Assembly: GCF_014656395.1 (NCBI RefSeq)
Contig: NZ_BNCI01000002.1
Span: forward strand, 682,001 to 746,000
Origin: Kordiimonas sediminis
GTDB taxonomy: Bacteria; Pseudomonadota; Alphaproteobacteria; Sphingomonadales; Kordiimonadaceae
Direction: 5' to 3'
DNA: 64,000 bases
Shown here: piece by piece, positions 55,321-63,964 of the stretch
Layout: every line of letters begins with the position of its first letter
Numbering within the stretch: position 1 is the stretch's first letter
Program-made: the position numbers and the translations under genes
Notes under the pieces: model-generated
Seen by the model: only the letters and a program-made list of their open reading frames with translations
Database searches by the model: none
Told to the model about the DNA's origin: nothing

Positions 55321-56277
55321 ATGCCCTCGAAACTGATAAATGCTGACGAGTTAAAGCATGTAAGCTTAGTCGCACGTGTTGAGATTGCTCGCAAGGTAGG
55401 ACGCATACTATCCAGAAAGCCGTCAGCAGAGGATATGGACGCAGCCCTCGAACTGGCTAATTTACTGGTTCAGGATGTTTCTGTGTCCGTGCGCGAAGCA
55501 ATGTCAAAAGCGGTTGTAGACTGTTTGTTTTTGCCTAAAGAAGTGGTGAAAACGATTGCAGAAGACATTTCTCAGGTATCGATGCCATTTTTGATGGCGT
55601 CAAAAGCTGTTGATGATGCGCTGCTGGAGAGCATCATTCGGTCTCACGAAAATGTTGAAGTGCAGGAAGCTATAGCTCAGCGAAAAGGTATATCAGAAAT
55701 CGTTTGCTTTGCTCTTTGTGATGAAGGCACGGAAGAGGCAGTTGAGGCTCTTATGGAGAATGAGAGCGCAGATGTTTCAGAGCGGTCCTGTGACCGCGTT
55801 GTCAAACGTTTCGGAACGAATGCCTCTATTCTGGAATGTCTTGCCAAACGGTCTGATTTACCACTGAATATGGTGGAAAAAATCATCTTCAAAGTGTCTG
55901 AGCAGTATGGTCAGTATCTGATGCAGCGGTTTAATCTGGCGCCTGACTATGCATCATATCTTGTGTCTCTGACTGAACGAGAAGTATTCGCGCAGGCTTT
56001 AGAGGTTTCCCCTCAGCACGAAGTAATGAATTATTTGGGTGGGTTACATAAAATTAAAGAACTTACCCCCAACGTTATGCTGACTTACCTGCAGAATAAC
56101 CACATGCGTTTATTCATTTATTCTCTTGCAGTCGTTCTTGATTTACCTGCAGACAAACTGGAAGGTGTGTTGGGTAAAGGCGATAAGCAGGTATTATCCA
56201 AACTGTTGCGCCAATGTGGATATTCTCAATCAGTGTCTGGTGTCTTGATGATCGCATATGAGCGTATGTTCCGATAA
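55321..56277 (+). CDS. DUF2336 domain protein (paralogue 2)
   Basis: A 318-residue helical protein, the paralogue of 238-1347. Shared blocks include VSVREAMSKAVVD, PLNMVEKIIFKVSEQYGQYLM and ELTPNVMLTYL (ELTP matches RLTP in the other copy). It lacks the longer N- and C-terminal tails. No signal peptide or membrane segment. The function of DUF2336 is unestablished. The upstream gene is on the same strand but 65 bases away. The next gene downstream, the FNR regulator, is on the same strand after a 137-base gap; no evidence links them. Confidence 0.85.
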   Translation: MPSKLINADELKHVSLVARVEIARKVGRILSRKPSAEDMDAALELANLLVQDVSVSVREAMSKAVVDCLFLPKEVVKTIAEDISQVSMPFLMASKAVDDALLESIIRSHENVEVQEAIAQRKGISEIVCFALCDEGTEEAVEALMENESADVSERSCDRVVKRFGTNASILECLAKRSDLPLNMVEKIIFKVSEQYGQYLMQRFNLAPDYASYLVSLTEREVFAQALEVSPQHEVMNYLGGLHKIKELTPNVMLTYLQNNHMRLFIYSLAVVLDLPADKLEGVLGKGDKQVLSKLLRQCGYSQSVSGVLMIAYERMFR

Positions 56278-56413
56278 TACCGGGCATACCTTATGGCTGT
56301 GATCTATTATGGGTTGCAGTGTTCGCGGGCTGATATCACAAATAAATCTTAAAAATCATCTAGTTAACAAATGTAATCTACGTTATGCTATGTGACGAAT
56401 AGGGATAAACATT

Positions 56414-57139
56414 ATGGTATCAATTGGTGTAAGAGGCGGGGGCTACTCGCAAGCAACATGTCTGTCATGCCCGGCAAGACCGCGAATGCTGTGTGCTGGT
56501 CTGGATGATGAGTTTCTGCCGGCACTGAACGCAATTTCATCTAAAGTCACACTCGAGAAAGGGGAAAACCTCTTTATCGAAGGGGATAGATCAACATACG
56601 TATATAATGTGATCGAAGGGTTTCTGCGCTTATCCCGTCTGGGCCAGGATGGGCGCCGGCAAGTGCTGGGCTTTCTGACAACTGGGGATTATTTGGGGCA
56701 TACCAGTCGATCAGAATATACTCTGTCTGCAGAGGCTTTATCTGATTTGAAGGTATGCCGATTTAGACGCGAGGATCTTCAGGGTCTCTTGTCAACATAT
56801 CCACGCTTTGAAAGGCAGTTTCATCACATGACGGCCGGCCTGCTTGATGACATGCTTGATCTGGTGTTTACGATAGGCCGGAAAAATGCTCTGGAACGTG
56901 TTGCGTCATTTCTTGTGTATCAAATGGACAGAAAGTCGGTGTCAGACACCATGCCGGGGTCTATATGGCTGCCAATGACGCGCGCAGACATTGCTGACTT
57001 TTTGGGGCTTACACTGGAAACTGTAAGTCGCGCCTTTTCACGCATGAAAAAAAATGGTGTCATTTCGATTGATCATGCTCACACAATCAATATTTTAGAC
57101 CGCGGTAGGCTAATAGACTTATCCGAAGGTAATGGCTAA
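56414..57139 (+). CDS. FNR-type Crp/Fnr transcriptional regulator with Fe-S cysteines
   Basis: A 241-residue regulator. Four candidate cluster ligands are Cys16, Cys19, Cys27 and Cys115, matching the three N-terminal plus one central pattern of E. coli FNR. The cNMP-type beta-barrel is followed by a helix-turn-helix DIADFLGLTLETVSRAFSRM whose E-T-V-S-R recognition helix equals the FNR residues that read TTGAT. It is thus a probable oxygen sensor of the FNR/FnrL class, and hemN in this window has a matching site. A dyad and a terminator follow. Confidence 0.92.
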   Translation: MVSIGVRGGGYSQATCLSCPARPRMLCAGLDDEFLPALNAISSKVTLEKGENLFIEGDRSTYVYNVIEGFLRLSRLGQDGRRQVLGFLTTGDYLGHTSRSEYTLSAEALSDLKVCRFRREDLQGLLSTYPRFERQFHHMTAGLLDDMLDLVFTIGRKNALERVASFLVYQMDRKSVSDTMPGSIWLPMTRADIADFLGLTLETVSRAFSRMKKNGVISIDHAHTINILDRGRLIDLSEGNG

Positions 57140-57165
57140 TTTGCCAGGTGTGCCAAAATGATACA

Positions 57166-57182
57166 TGTCTCATTATGAGACA
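57166..57182. promoter_or_regulatory. Upstream dyad, possible sigma-54 activator site
   Basis: TGTCTCAT-T-ATGAGACA is a perfect 17-base dyad. Its centre is about 120 bases upstream of the predicted start of the small RNA, the usual distance of an enhancer site for a sigma-54 activator; it has the TGT-N11-ACA form near the NifA TGT-N10-ACA site. Which activator binds is unknown. Confidence 0.45.
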
Positions 57183-57203
57183 ATCAATTCATAGTAATCA
57201 TGT

Positions 57204-57237
57204 GCCATTCTGATACGTTCAGAATGGCATAATTTTT
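57204..57237 (+). terminator. Rho-independent terminator of the FNR gene
   Basis: GCCATTCTGA pairs with TCAGAATGGC over a five-base loop and is followed by ATAATTTTT. It is 65 bases after the stop. A role as a further protein-binding dyad cannot be excluded. Confidence 0.75.
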
Positions 57238-57266
57238 AAGCCGCTGAATTATATAGGTAAAATAAC

Positions 57267-57283
57267 TTGGCACGGCCTCTGCA
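57267..57283 (+). promoter_or_regulatory. Sigma-54 (RpoN) promoter
   Basis: TTGGCACGGCCTCTGCA fits the consensus YTGGCACG-N4-TTGCA with one mismatch (C for T). The invariant GG (57269-57270) and GC (57281-57282) are separated by exactly ten bases. The expected transcription start is about 57294. Confidence 0.72.
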
Positions 57284-57293
57284 AATATGAGAG

Positions 57294-57420
57294 TGCCTTT
57301 TACGATTTGTGCCTGAGATCTAAGAGGCGTCTATGTTTCGAGTATGGGGCGGGGCTGTTTGCCTGATAAGTCTCGTCCCTACACTTGGCGGTCAGTGCCT
57401 ACTGGCCGCCTTTTCTTTTT
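57294..57420 (+). ncRNA. Predicted sigma-54-dependent small RNA
   Basis: About 127 bases from the inferred sigma-54 start to an orphan terminator at 57387-57420. The terminator has a ten-base stem GGCGGTCAGT/ACTGGCCGCC (one G-U), a GCCT loop and TTTTCTTTTT. No coding gene lies before it. The body has a GC-rich region GGGGCGGGGC able to pair with its own CCC-containing 3' part. A 34-codon open frame from ATG 57333 with AAGAGG upstream runs through the terminator, so a peptide is unlikely, but a dual RNA is not excluded. No known RNA family recognised. Confidence 0.55.
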
Positions 57421-57489
57421 GTGGATGTTTGACTTAAATCTGAAAATAATGATTATGCTCGAGACGGGGGATGTTAAGGGTTTAGTTGG

Positions 57490-58083
57490 GTGTCCAAATC
57501 ATTGATCTATAATAGTCCATTCTGGGTGACGTTTCTGCATTATACAGCACGTCTCTATCTGAAACTTGCTGGTTGGAAAGTTGTTGGCGAAGTACCTAGT
57601 GCCAAGAAGTTTGTTGCAATAGCGGCACCCCATACCAGCAACTGGGATTTTCCGGCATTTTTTTCCATTGTTGGTCATTTCCGTTTGTCGGTCAGGTTTT
57701 TAGCAAAAGATACTTTATTTAAAGGGGCTGGTGGATGGTTGTTTCCGTGGTTAGGCGGTATTCCAGTCATGCGAGGCTCACGCTCTGCATCAGATTTGGT
57801 GACGACTGCTGTGGCGTCTTTCGCTGATGCTGATGAAATGATACTTGCCATTGCGCCAGAGGGGACACGCTCGTCCGTTACAAAATGGAAAACTGGTTTT
57901 TACCGGATCGCGGTCGCCGCAGATGTGCCAATATTGTTAGCATATCTGGATTCTTCCACCCGTGAAATCGGGCTGTCGCATCTATTTTATCCTACCGGAG
58001 ATATGGAGGCAGATATGGCAGAGATTCAGGCGTTTTATGCTGGCAAACGAGGTATTCAACCCAGAAATCAGGAAGACATCTAA
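57490..58083 (+). CDS. 1-acyl-sn-glycerol-3-phosphate acyltransferase-like protein
   Basis: A 197-residue membrane-associated acyltransferase of the PlsC family. The catalytic H-x4-D is APHTSNWDFPAFF (His48 and Asp53), and the acceptor motif IAPEGTRSS is present. It starts at GTG 57490, nine bases after AAGGG. Length is short for PlsC, similar to small lipid or lipid-A acyltransferases. Convergent with the FAD protein, with the two stop codons overlapping. The substrate acyl donor is unknown. Confidence 0.88.
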   Translation: MSKSLIYNSPFWVTFLHYTARLYLKLAGWKVVGEVPSAKKFVAIAAPHTSNWDFPAFFSIVGHFRLSVRFLAKDTLFKGAGGWLFPWLGGIPVMRGSRSASDLVTTAVASFADADEMILAIAPEGTRSSVTKWKTGFYRIAVAADVPILLAYLDSSTREIGLSHLFYPTGDMEADMAEIQAFYAGKRGIQPRNQEDI

Positions 58084-59507
58084 TCGCGTGTAAAAAGTGC
58101 ACCTGGATTCAAAATATTATTCGGGTCCAGTGCCTTCTTAATCATCTGCATGGCATGCAGGGATGATGCAGGTTTCAATCGTTTCAATTCCTGTGCCTTC
58201 ATGGAACCGATGCCGTGTTCTGCAGATATCGACCCGGAAAAGTCTGTAACTCTGTCATGGACGAAACGGTTCATTTCCTCCCAGTTTGCCAAAAAAGCTT
58301 GTTTATCCATGGTTGATGGCTGCATGACATTAAAATGAAGGTTCCCGTCTCCTAAGTGACCAAAAGGTATCACACGACTACCTGTCCATCTTTGTTCTAT
58401 TTCCGGTGCTACAGTTTTAACAAACTCAGGAACTTGGCTTACGGGCACGGAAATATCATGTTTTATACTGCCACCTTCATGTTTTTGCGCTTCGCTCAGG
58501 CTTTCCCGTAATTTCCATAATTCCAGACGTTGCTGTTCCGACTGTGCGATAATGCCATCAGCAATTTGGTTGTTACTTATCATATTGGACAGGCAGTCTT
58601 CGACCGTCTCTTCCAGTACTGGATCATGTATGCTTGAACCGATCTCAGCCAATATGTACCAGGGAAATTCCTTGCCCGGAAAAGGAGGGAGTGTGGAAGG
58701 TATGTGCCTTAGAACCAATTCCAGTCCCGAATGGGGCATAATTTCGAAAACAGATACCCGGTCAGCAGTCACGTCCCTTAACTTTTCCAGTATATTCAGT
58801 GCACTGTTAATATCGTCGATGGCAATCCATGTGGTTATCCGGTGGCGTTCCGGTGGATATAGTTTCAACGTTGCTTTGGTGATGATCCCTAATGTGCCTT
58901 CGGATCCTGCGAACAAAGAAGACAGCTTATAGCCAGTATTGTCTTTGCGCAGCGGAGACAGGTCTGAATAGATTGTTCCGTCCGCCAGAACAGCTTCTAC
59001 GCCCATTGTCAGGGCTTGCATGCTGCCGTATCGAATAACATGCACACCACCGGCGTTTGTTGCGATTGTCCCGCCTGCCGTACAGGATCCTTCTGAAGCT
59101 AGGGAAAGAGGAAACAATCTGTCGGCGGTTTCTGCTGATTGTTGAATTTCTTTGATTGTGACCCCTGCCTCTACGGTAATGGAGTAATCATTAGGGCATA
59201 CATCCAGAACTTTATTCATTCTCTGCGTGGATATAAGGACTTCATCCCGATTGGCAAGGCCGGGTAGTCCGGCACCAACCAGGCCTGTATTTCCACCTTG
59301 TGGAACAACGGCTACGCCATGCGCATTACAGTAACGAAGGGCATCTGAAAGTTGTTCAGCACTATTTGGCGTTAAAAGTAGTTGTGTGTGACCAAAATAT
59401 TTATCCCGCCATTCACGCAACAGGGGTGCAATCCTGTCCTGATCCGTGGTCGCACATTCGGGACCAAGAAGGCTGACAAGATGATCAATGTGAGATTTCT
59501 CAATCAT
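58080..59507 (-). CDS. GlcD-type FAD-binding dehydrogenase
   Basis: A 475-residue flavoprotein of the FAD_binding_4/FAD-oxidase_C family, from ATG at 59507. The FAD site VVPQGGNTGLVGAG and the C-terminal GSISAEHGIGSMKAQEL (His required for the flavin) are complete. Such enzymes oxidise D-2-hydroxy acids such as D-2-hydroxyglutarate, D-lactate or glycolate; without an iron-sulfur domain or partner subunits, D-2-hydroxyglutarate or D-lactate is more likely. It lies one base beyond the TsaC/Sua5 stop, so the two are co-translated. Confidence 0.9.
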   Translation of the reverse strand: MIEKSHIDHLVSLLGPECATTDQDRIAPLLREWRDKYFGHTQLLLTPNSAEQLSDALRYCNAHGVAVVPQGGNTGLVGAGLPGLANRDEVLISTQRMNKVLDVCPNDYSITVEAGVTIKEIQQSAETADRLFPLSLASEGSCTAGGTIATNAGGVHVIRYGSMQALTMGVEAVLADGTIYSDLSPLRKDNTGYKLSSLFAGSEGTLGIITKATLKLYPPERHRITTWIAIDDINSALNILEKLRDVTADRVSVFEIMPHSGLELVLRHIPSTLPPFPGKEFPWYILAEIGSSIHDPVLEETVEDCLSNMISNNQIADGIIAQSEQQRLELWKLRESLSEAQKHEGGSIKHDISVPVSQVPEFVKTVAPEIEQRWTGSRVIPFGHLGDGNLHFNVMQPSTMDKQAFLANWEEMNRFVHDRVTDFSGSISAEHGIGSMKAQELKRLKPASSLHAMQMIKKALDPNNILNPGALFTRD

Positions 59508-59508
59508 A

Positions 59509-60471
59509 TTATGCATCCCGGGGCGCCGCTGCGCGCCTTAGCCTGTCGTTAAGGGCTATTCCAATACCTTCGTTTGGGATAGGGGCAACCGTGATCGTTT
59601 TATGTCCGGCCAACTGGTCTGCTGTTTTAAGCGTGGAAAACAGATTATGAGCTGCTTCTGCGAGGTCTGCAGTTTCACTTAGGTTCAGAACAGCATCTGC
59701 GCACTCTCCGAAACCAATATGAACACTATTGCCGGTTGGTGACTTAACATTGATTTGAACCGCAGCGTTTGGTGCATAGTGGCTTTCTAATTGACCCGGG
59801 GCCGAGATTTTCGTGTCCTGACGGTCATGAACGGCTAGCGTGGTCGCCTCTGCAATTTCATCAGCGGTAATAGTGCCTGGACGAAGAAGAGTGATGTGGT
59901 CGTCTTCAACGGCAACAATGGTAGATTCAATGCCGACCCGGGTTTGCCCTCCGTCGATAATCAAAGGGATTTTGTCTCCAAGTGTCTCCTCAACGTCTTG
60001 GGCTGTCACGGGTGACAATTTTCCGGATGGGTTAGCACTGGGTGCCGCAATAGGTTTATCCAGTGCTGCAATGATGTCTTGTGTGATTGTGTTATCAGGT
60101 GAACGGACAGCAAGAGTGGTCAGGCCAGCTGTAACCATGGACGATATGCCTGTATTCTGCCTAAGAGGGAGAACAATCGTTAAAGGGCCTGGCCAGAATC
60201 TATCCATCAATTTGAGTGCGGCTGGTGGCGTCTCCACATACCTTGATGCCATTGCTGCGCTGCACACATGACAGATTAGCGGGTTATGTGACGGGCGTCC
60301 TTTAACGGAATAGATTAATTTTACGGCCTCTGAATTTGTGGCGTCAGCAGCAAGTCCATAAACAGTTTCAGTTGGAATAACAACGAGTTGACCACCGTCA
60401 AGAATGTCAGTTGCATTTTTGATGAGTGATAGATTATCCGAATTTTCCAGATATTTTGTTGTTTTTGCCAT
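59509..60471 (-). CDS. L-threonylcarbamoyladenylate synthase (Sua5/TsaC-type)
   Basis: A 320-residue enzyme of the t6A37 tRNA pathway: it makes threonylcarbamoyl-AMP from threonine, bicarbonate and ATP. From ATG at 60471. The YrdC fold has GGQLVVIPTETVYGLAADA, SVKGRPSHNPL and AVRSPDN, followed by the C-terminal Sua5 domain (about residues 220-320). The long form with that domain is the Sua5 type. It precedes the FAD dehydrogenase by one base; functional link unclear. Confidence 0.94.
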   Translation of the reverse strand: MAKTTKYLENSDNLSLIKNATDILDGGQLVVIPTETVYGLAADATNSEAVKLIYSVKGRPSHNPLICHVCSAAMASRYVETPPAALKLMDRFWPGPLTIVLPLRQNTGISSMVTAGLTTLAVRSPDNTITQDIIAALDKPIAAPSANPSGKLSPVTAQDVEETLGDKIPLIIDGGQTRVGIESTIVAVEDDHITLLRPGTITADEIAEATTLAVHDRQDTKISAPGQLESHYAPNAAVQINVKSPTGNSVHIGFGECADAVLNLSETADLAEAAHNLFSTLKTADQLAGHKTITVAPIPNEGIGIALNDRLRRAAAPRDA

Positions 60472-60572
60472 GCACAAATTCTATCTTGCCTGAGAAATAT
60501 GACGAAGGTTCCCAATTGGTAGCTCTTTGTCATCTGTAATTCAATCATTTAGGTATGTTTAGGAGCAACGCC

Positions 60573-62369
60573 ATGTCTGATTATCGCGCGCCTCTCGAAG
60601 AAATTCAATTCGCACTGGAAACCTGTGGCGGATTGAATGAATGGGTCAATACACCGGGTTTTGAAGAAGCAGGTGAAGATCTGGTTGCTGCGGTTCTTGA
60701 TGAAGCTGCCAAACTTGCCAATGAAATAATTGCCCCAACCAATGTTATTGGTGACCTTAAAGGCGCTCATATCGAAGGCGATACAGTTGTTACCCCAGAT
60801 GAATTTAAGAAGGTTCAGGAAGCTTTTGTTGAAGGAGGTTGGTCAACGCTGGCATATCCAGAGAGCCTGGGCGGGCAAGGGCTGCCTGGTACTTTGGCGT
60901 TTGCAATTACGGAAATGGTTACGTCTGCCAATATGGCTTTTAGTCTGCAGCCGCTGCTTACCTCAGGTGCTATCGAGGCAATAATTGCACACGGTTCCAA
61001 AGAACAGATCGCTAAATATGTGCCGAACATGGTTTCTGCCAAATGGACTGGTGCCATGAATTTGACCGAACCGGGGGCAGGGTCTGATGTAGGTGCCCTG
61101 AAGGCAAAAGCAGAGAAACAGCCAGACGGAAGCTATAAGATTTCGGGGCAGAAAATCTTTATTACGTGGGGCGATCATGATCTGGCTGAAAATATCATTC
61201 ATCTGGTTCTGGCGCGTCTTCCCGGTGCCCCAGAAGGCACACGCGGTATCTCAATGTTCCTGGTGCCGAAGTTTCATGTGAATGATGACGGTAGTCTTGG
61301 TGACCGCAACGATGTTCGTGTTGTCTCCCTAGAACACAAGTTGGGTATTCATGGTAGTCCCACATGTGTCATGGCATTCGGCGAAAACGATAATTGTATC
61401 GGCTATATCGTCGGTGAAGAAAACAAGGGTATGCGGAATATGTTCACCATGATGAACCATGCCCGCGTAGGTGTTGGCTTGCAAGGTGTGTCAGTGGCTG
61501 AACGTGCATATCAACATGCTGCAGCTTTTGCTCAGGAACGCATTCAATCTGCAGAAATCGGTGCCAAGACCCGCGATGCCGTTGCTATTATCCGCCATCC
61601 AGATGTGCGGCGTCTATTGATGACAACCCGTGCAACTGTTGAAGCTGCACGTGCCATCATTTACCGGAATGTTTGGGCATTCGACCGAGCACACCATGCC
61701 AGTGACCCAGAAGTGCGCCGCAAAGCACAGGGCGAGGCAGATTTATTGACACCACTATCCAAAGCATATGCGACAGATATCGGCGTTGAAGGTGCATCTT
61801 TGGCACTTCAGGTGTTTGGCGGGATGGGCTTCATTGAGGAGACAGGTGCCGCCCAGTTCTACCGCGACAGTCGTATTGCGCCTATTTACGAGGGAACAAA
61901 TGGTATTCAGGCCCTTGATTTAGCAGGTCGTAAGCTAAACGATGCAGGCGGAGAGCACTGGAAATCCTTAATCGAAGAAATGAAGGAATTTGCTGAGGGC
62001 ATGGACCGCGGCATGAAAGAATATAAGGATACTTTAGTAGATGCAGTAACGGCGCTTGAAGACGCGGCTACAACACTGTTTGCGAATGGTTTCGAGAATA
62101 TTGTTGATACCGCCGCGGCGGCAACACCGTATTTGCGTTTATTCTCAACCGTTGTTGGTGCCTATTTGCTTTGTAAGCAGGCAACGGAAGCAGAAAGACG
62201 CCTTGCAGCACATGATGGCAATCCTGCTTTCCTGCGTGCAAAAATTACAACTGCCAGATTTTATGTGGAACAAATTCTTCCAACAGCAACTGCGCTACTT
62301 GGACCAATCAAAGCAGGCAGTGCAAGCCTGATGGAAATCGATGACATTGATTTCTGCGAGAACAGATAA
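60573..62369 (+). CDS. Acyl-CoA dehydrogenase (long form, DmdC-like)
   Basis: A 598-residue flavoprotein from ATG at 60573 (AGGAG eight bases upstream); earlier starts add six residues. It has the acyl-CoA dehydrogenase core: AMNLTEPGAGSDVGALK, MNHARVGVGLQGV, QVFGGMGFIEETGAAQFYRD and the catalytic-Glu loop IYEGTNGIQALDL. The C-terminal extension (about 470-598) is typical of the long group that includes DmdC, which oxidises methylmercaptopropionyl-CoA. The acyl substrate is not known. Its TAA overlaps the ATG of the MBL hydrolase (TAATG). Confidence 0.93.
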   Translation: MSDYRAPLEEIQFALETCGGLNEWVNTPGFEEAGEDLVAAVLDEAAKLANEIIAPTNVIGDLKGAHIEGDTVVTPDEFKKVQEAFVEGGWSTLAYPESLGGQGLPGTLAFAITEMVTSANMAFSLQPLLTSGAIEAIIAHGSKEQIAKYVPNMVSAKWTGAMNLTEPGAGSDVGALKAKAEKQPDGSYKISGQKIFITWGDHDLAENIIHLVLARLPGAPEGTRGISMFLVPKFHVNDDGSLGDRNDVRVVSLEHKLGIHGSPTCVMAFGENDNCIGYIVGEENKGMRNMFTMMNHARVGVGLQGVSVAERAYQHAAAFAQERIQSAEIGAKTRDAVAIIRHPDVRRLLMTTRATVEAARAIIYRNVWAFDRAHHASDPEVRRKAQGEADLLTPLSKAYATDIGVEGASLALQVFGGMGFIEETGAAQFYRDSRIAPIYEGTNGIQALDLAGRKLNDAGGEHWKSLIEEMKEFAEGMDRGMKEYKDTLVDAVTALEDAATTLFANGFENIVDTAAAATPYLRLFSTVVGAYLLCKQATEAERRLAAHDGNPAFLRAKITTARFYVEQILPTATALLGPIKAGSASLMEIDDIDFCENR

Positions 62370-63550
62370 TGGGTAGTCCAGCCCCAGGTAAGAATTCTGA
62401 ATTGCCATCCGTTACTGATCACCGGTCAGGAAAACCGGTGATCAGAAAAACAGGTGTTCGCGAAATACCGTTTGGTGATGTTCCAGAGACTGGTGCTGTT
62501 ATCAAAGTCGCAAAGGGAATCTTTTGGGCGCGAATTCCGCTGCCTTGGTCGCTGGATCATATAAATGTGTATTTGATCGAGGAAGAAAACGGCTGGACAG
62601 TTATTGATACAGGTTCACAGGGAAAACGGGGATGTGAGGCTTGGGAGTTACTTGAAGAAAATGTCCTGAAAGGCCGTCCAATAACCAGAGTTATCGCGAC
62701 ACACATGCATCCAGACCATCTTGGCCTTGCTGGCTGGTTGGTTGACAAATACGGTGCAGAGTTTTGCATGACACAAGCAGAATATCTGCTCGCACAGGTG
62801 CTTTGGCTCGAAAGTGATGGTGAGTTTCCCCAGCACGAGTTGGACTTTTTCTTTTCTGGTGGGGTGGACCGACAGGTAGAGGCTATGATCCGGTCACATG
62901 GTACTGGTCATTTCAAACGCGGTGTTCACCGATTGCCACCAGTTTATACCCGTCTGAGAGAGGGTGCTATCCTTTCGATGGGCGGTCGCAGTTGGCAGGT
63001 CATTATTGGGAGCGGTCATTCGCCTGAACATGCATGTTTGTACTGTCTGGATGAGCCAATCTTCATTTCAGGGGACCAGGTGCTGCCTGAGATTACATCG
63101 AATGTGTCCGTTCACGCACGTGACCCCCATGCCAATCCGCTCGCACAGTGGATTAATACTAAAAACAGGTTGCTTCAAATTCCTGGTGACCCTTTGGTGC
63201 TGCCAGCACATGGTCCGGTTTTTAAAGGGTTGCAGAGCAGGGTGTCTGCCGTAATTGAAGGTCACTTCGAAAGACTTGATAAATTGCATAATAGCCTGAA
63301 AGAGGAATGGCATACGCCGATTGAAACTTTTAAATATTTGTTCCGCAGAAAAATTACGGGAGTAGATTTTTTTCTGGCACTTGGTGAAGCCCGTGCACAT
63401 TTAAGCTTGTTGCTTAGTTTGGACCTGGTAGAGAAAAACATCGTTGAGGGTGTAGAGTACTACAGGTCAATTGGCTCGTATGATGAGCCTTCAGCAAGAA
63501 AAGCCATTGAGAATTTGCCCGAAGAGAAATTAGTAGAGCTTTCTTTCTAG
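62369..63550 (+). CDS. MBL-fold metallohydrolase
   Basis: A 393-residue metallo-beta-lactamase-fold hydrolase. The metal site is His112, His114, Asp116 and His117 in THMHPDHLGLAG; further ligands are in GSGHSPEHAC, FISGDQVLPE and LPAHGPVFKG. Its ATG overlaps the acyl-CoA dehydrogenase stop by one base, so it is probably a thioesterase-like partner that cleaves an acyl-CoA or related ester in the same pathway. The C-terminal domain (about 275-393) is helical. Length normal for this subfamily. Confidence 0.9.
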   Translation: MGSPAPGKNSELPSVTDHRSGKPVIRKTGVREIPFGDVPETGAVIKVAKGIFWARIPLPWSLDHINVYLIEEENGWTVIDTGSQGKRGCEAWELLEENVLKGRPITRVIATHMHPDHLGLAGWLVDKYGAEFCMTQAEYLLAQVLWLESDGEFPQHELDFFFSGGVDRQVEAMIRSHGTGHFKRGVHRLPPVYTRLREGAILSMGGRSWQVIIGSGHSPEHACLYCLDEPIFISGDQVLPEITSNVSVHARDPHANPLAQWINTKNRLLQIPGDPLVLPAHGPVFKGLQSRVSAVIEGHFERLDKLHNSLKEEWHTPIETFKYLFRRKITGVDFFLALGEARAHLSLLLSLDLVEKNIVEGVEYYRSIGSYDEPSARKAIENLPEEKLVELSF

Positions 63551-63707
63551 CTACTTATAAACCGCTTTTGAAGCTGGCAATAGTTGTCTCTACTACTGTT
63601 AAACGGGTTAGATTGCCGGAATTAGCCGGAATGGCTTTACTGTTGCTGTAATCCCGTCCTATAAGCAAAAGGAAATTTAGGAGCAGTTTCGACCGACAGG
63701 GGACAAT

Positions 63708-63956
63708 ATGAACGACAAGTCTAAACCTATTTCTGAGATGAGTTTTGAAGAAGCCATGGCAGCTTTGGAACAGGTTGTGTCTCGACTGGAATCCGGCAAT
63801 GCTGCACTTGAGGATTCCATAGACTTATATACATATGGAACTGAACTGAAAGCATACTGTGAAACTAAGCTGCGGGATGCACAGGCAAAGATTGAGAAAA
63901 TTACTGTAGGTGCTGATGGGCAGGCTTCGGGGGCTACCCCGCTTGATGTTGAATAG
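63708..63956 (+). CDS. xseB: Exodeoxyribonuclease VII small subunit
   Basis: An 82-residue helical protein with SFEEAMAALEQVVSRLESG, ALEDSIDLYTYGTELKAYC and RDAQAKIEKI, the XseB signature. It associates with XseA to make the exonuclease that degrades single-stranded DNA. AGGGGAC precedes ATG. The gene for ispA starts eight bases after its stop, the usual order xseB-ispA. Confidence 0.97.
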   Translation: MNDKSKPISEMSFEEAMAALEQVVSRLESGNAALEDSIDLYTYGTELKAYCETKLRDAQAKIEKITVGADGQASGATPLDVE

Positions 63957-63964
63957 GGTTTACT

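Noticed and set aside
57294-57420. 6S RNA or another known small RNA
   Set aside because: No characteristic 6S bulge or named motif could be recognised, and the promoter type does not match.
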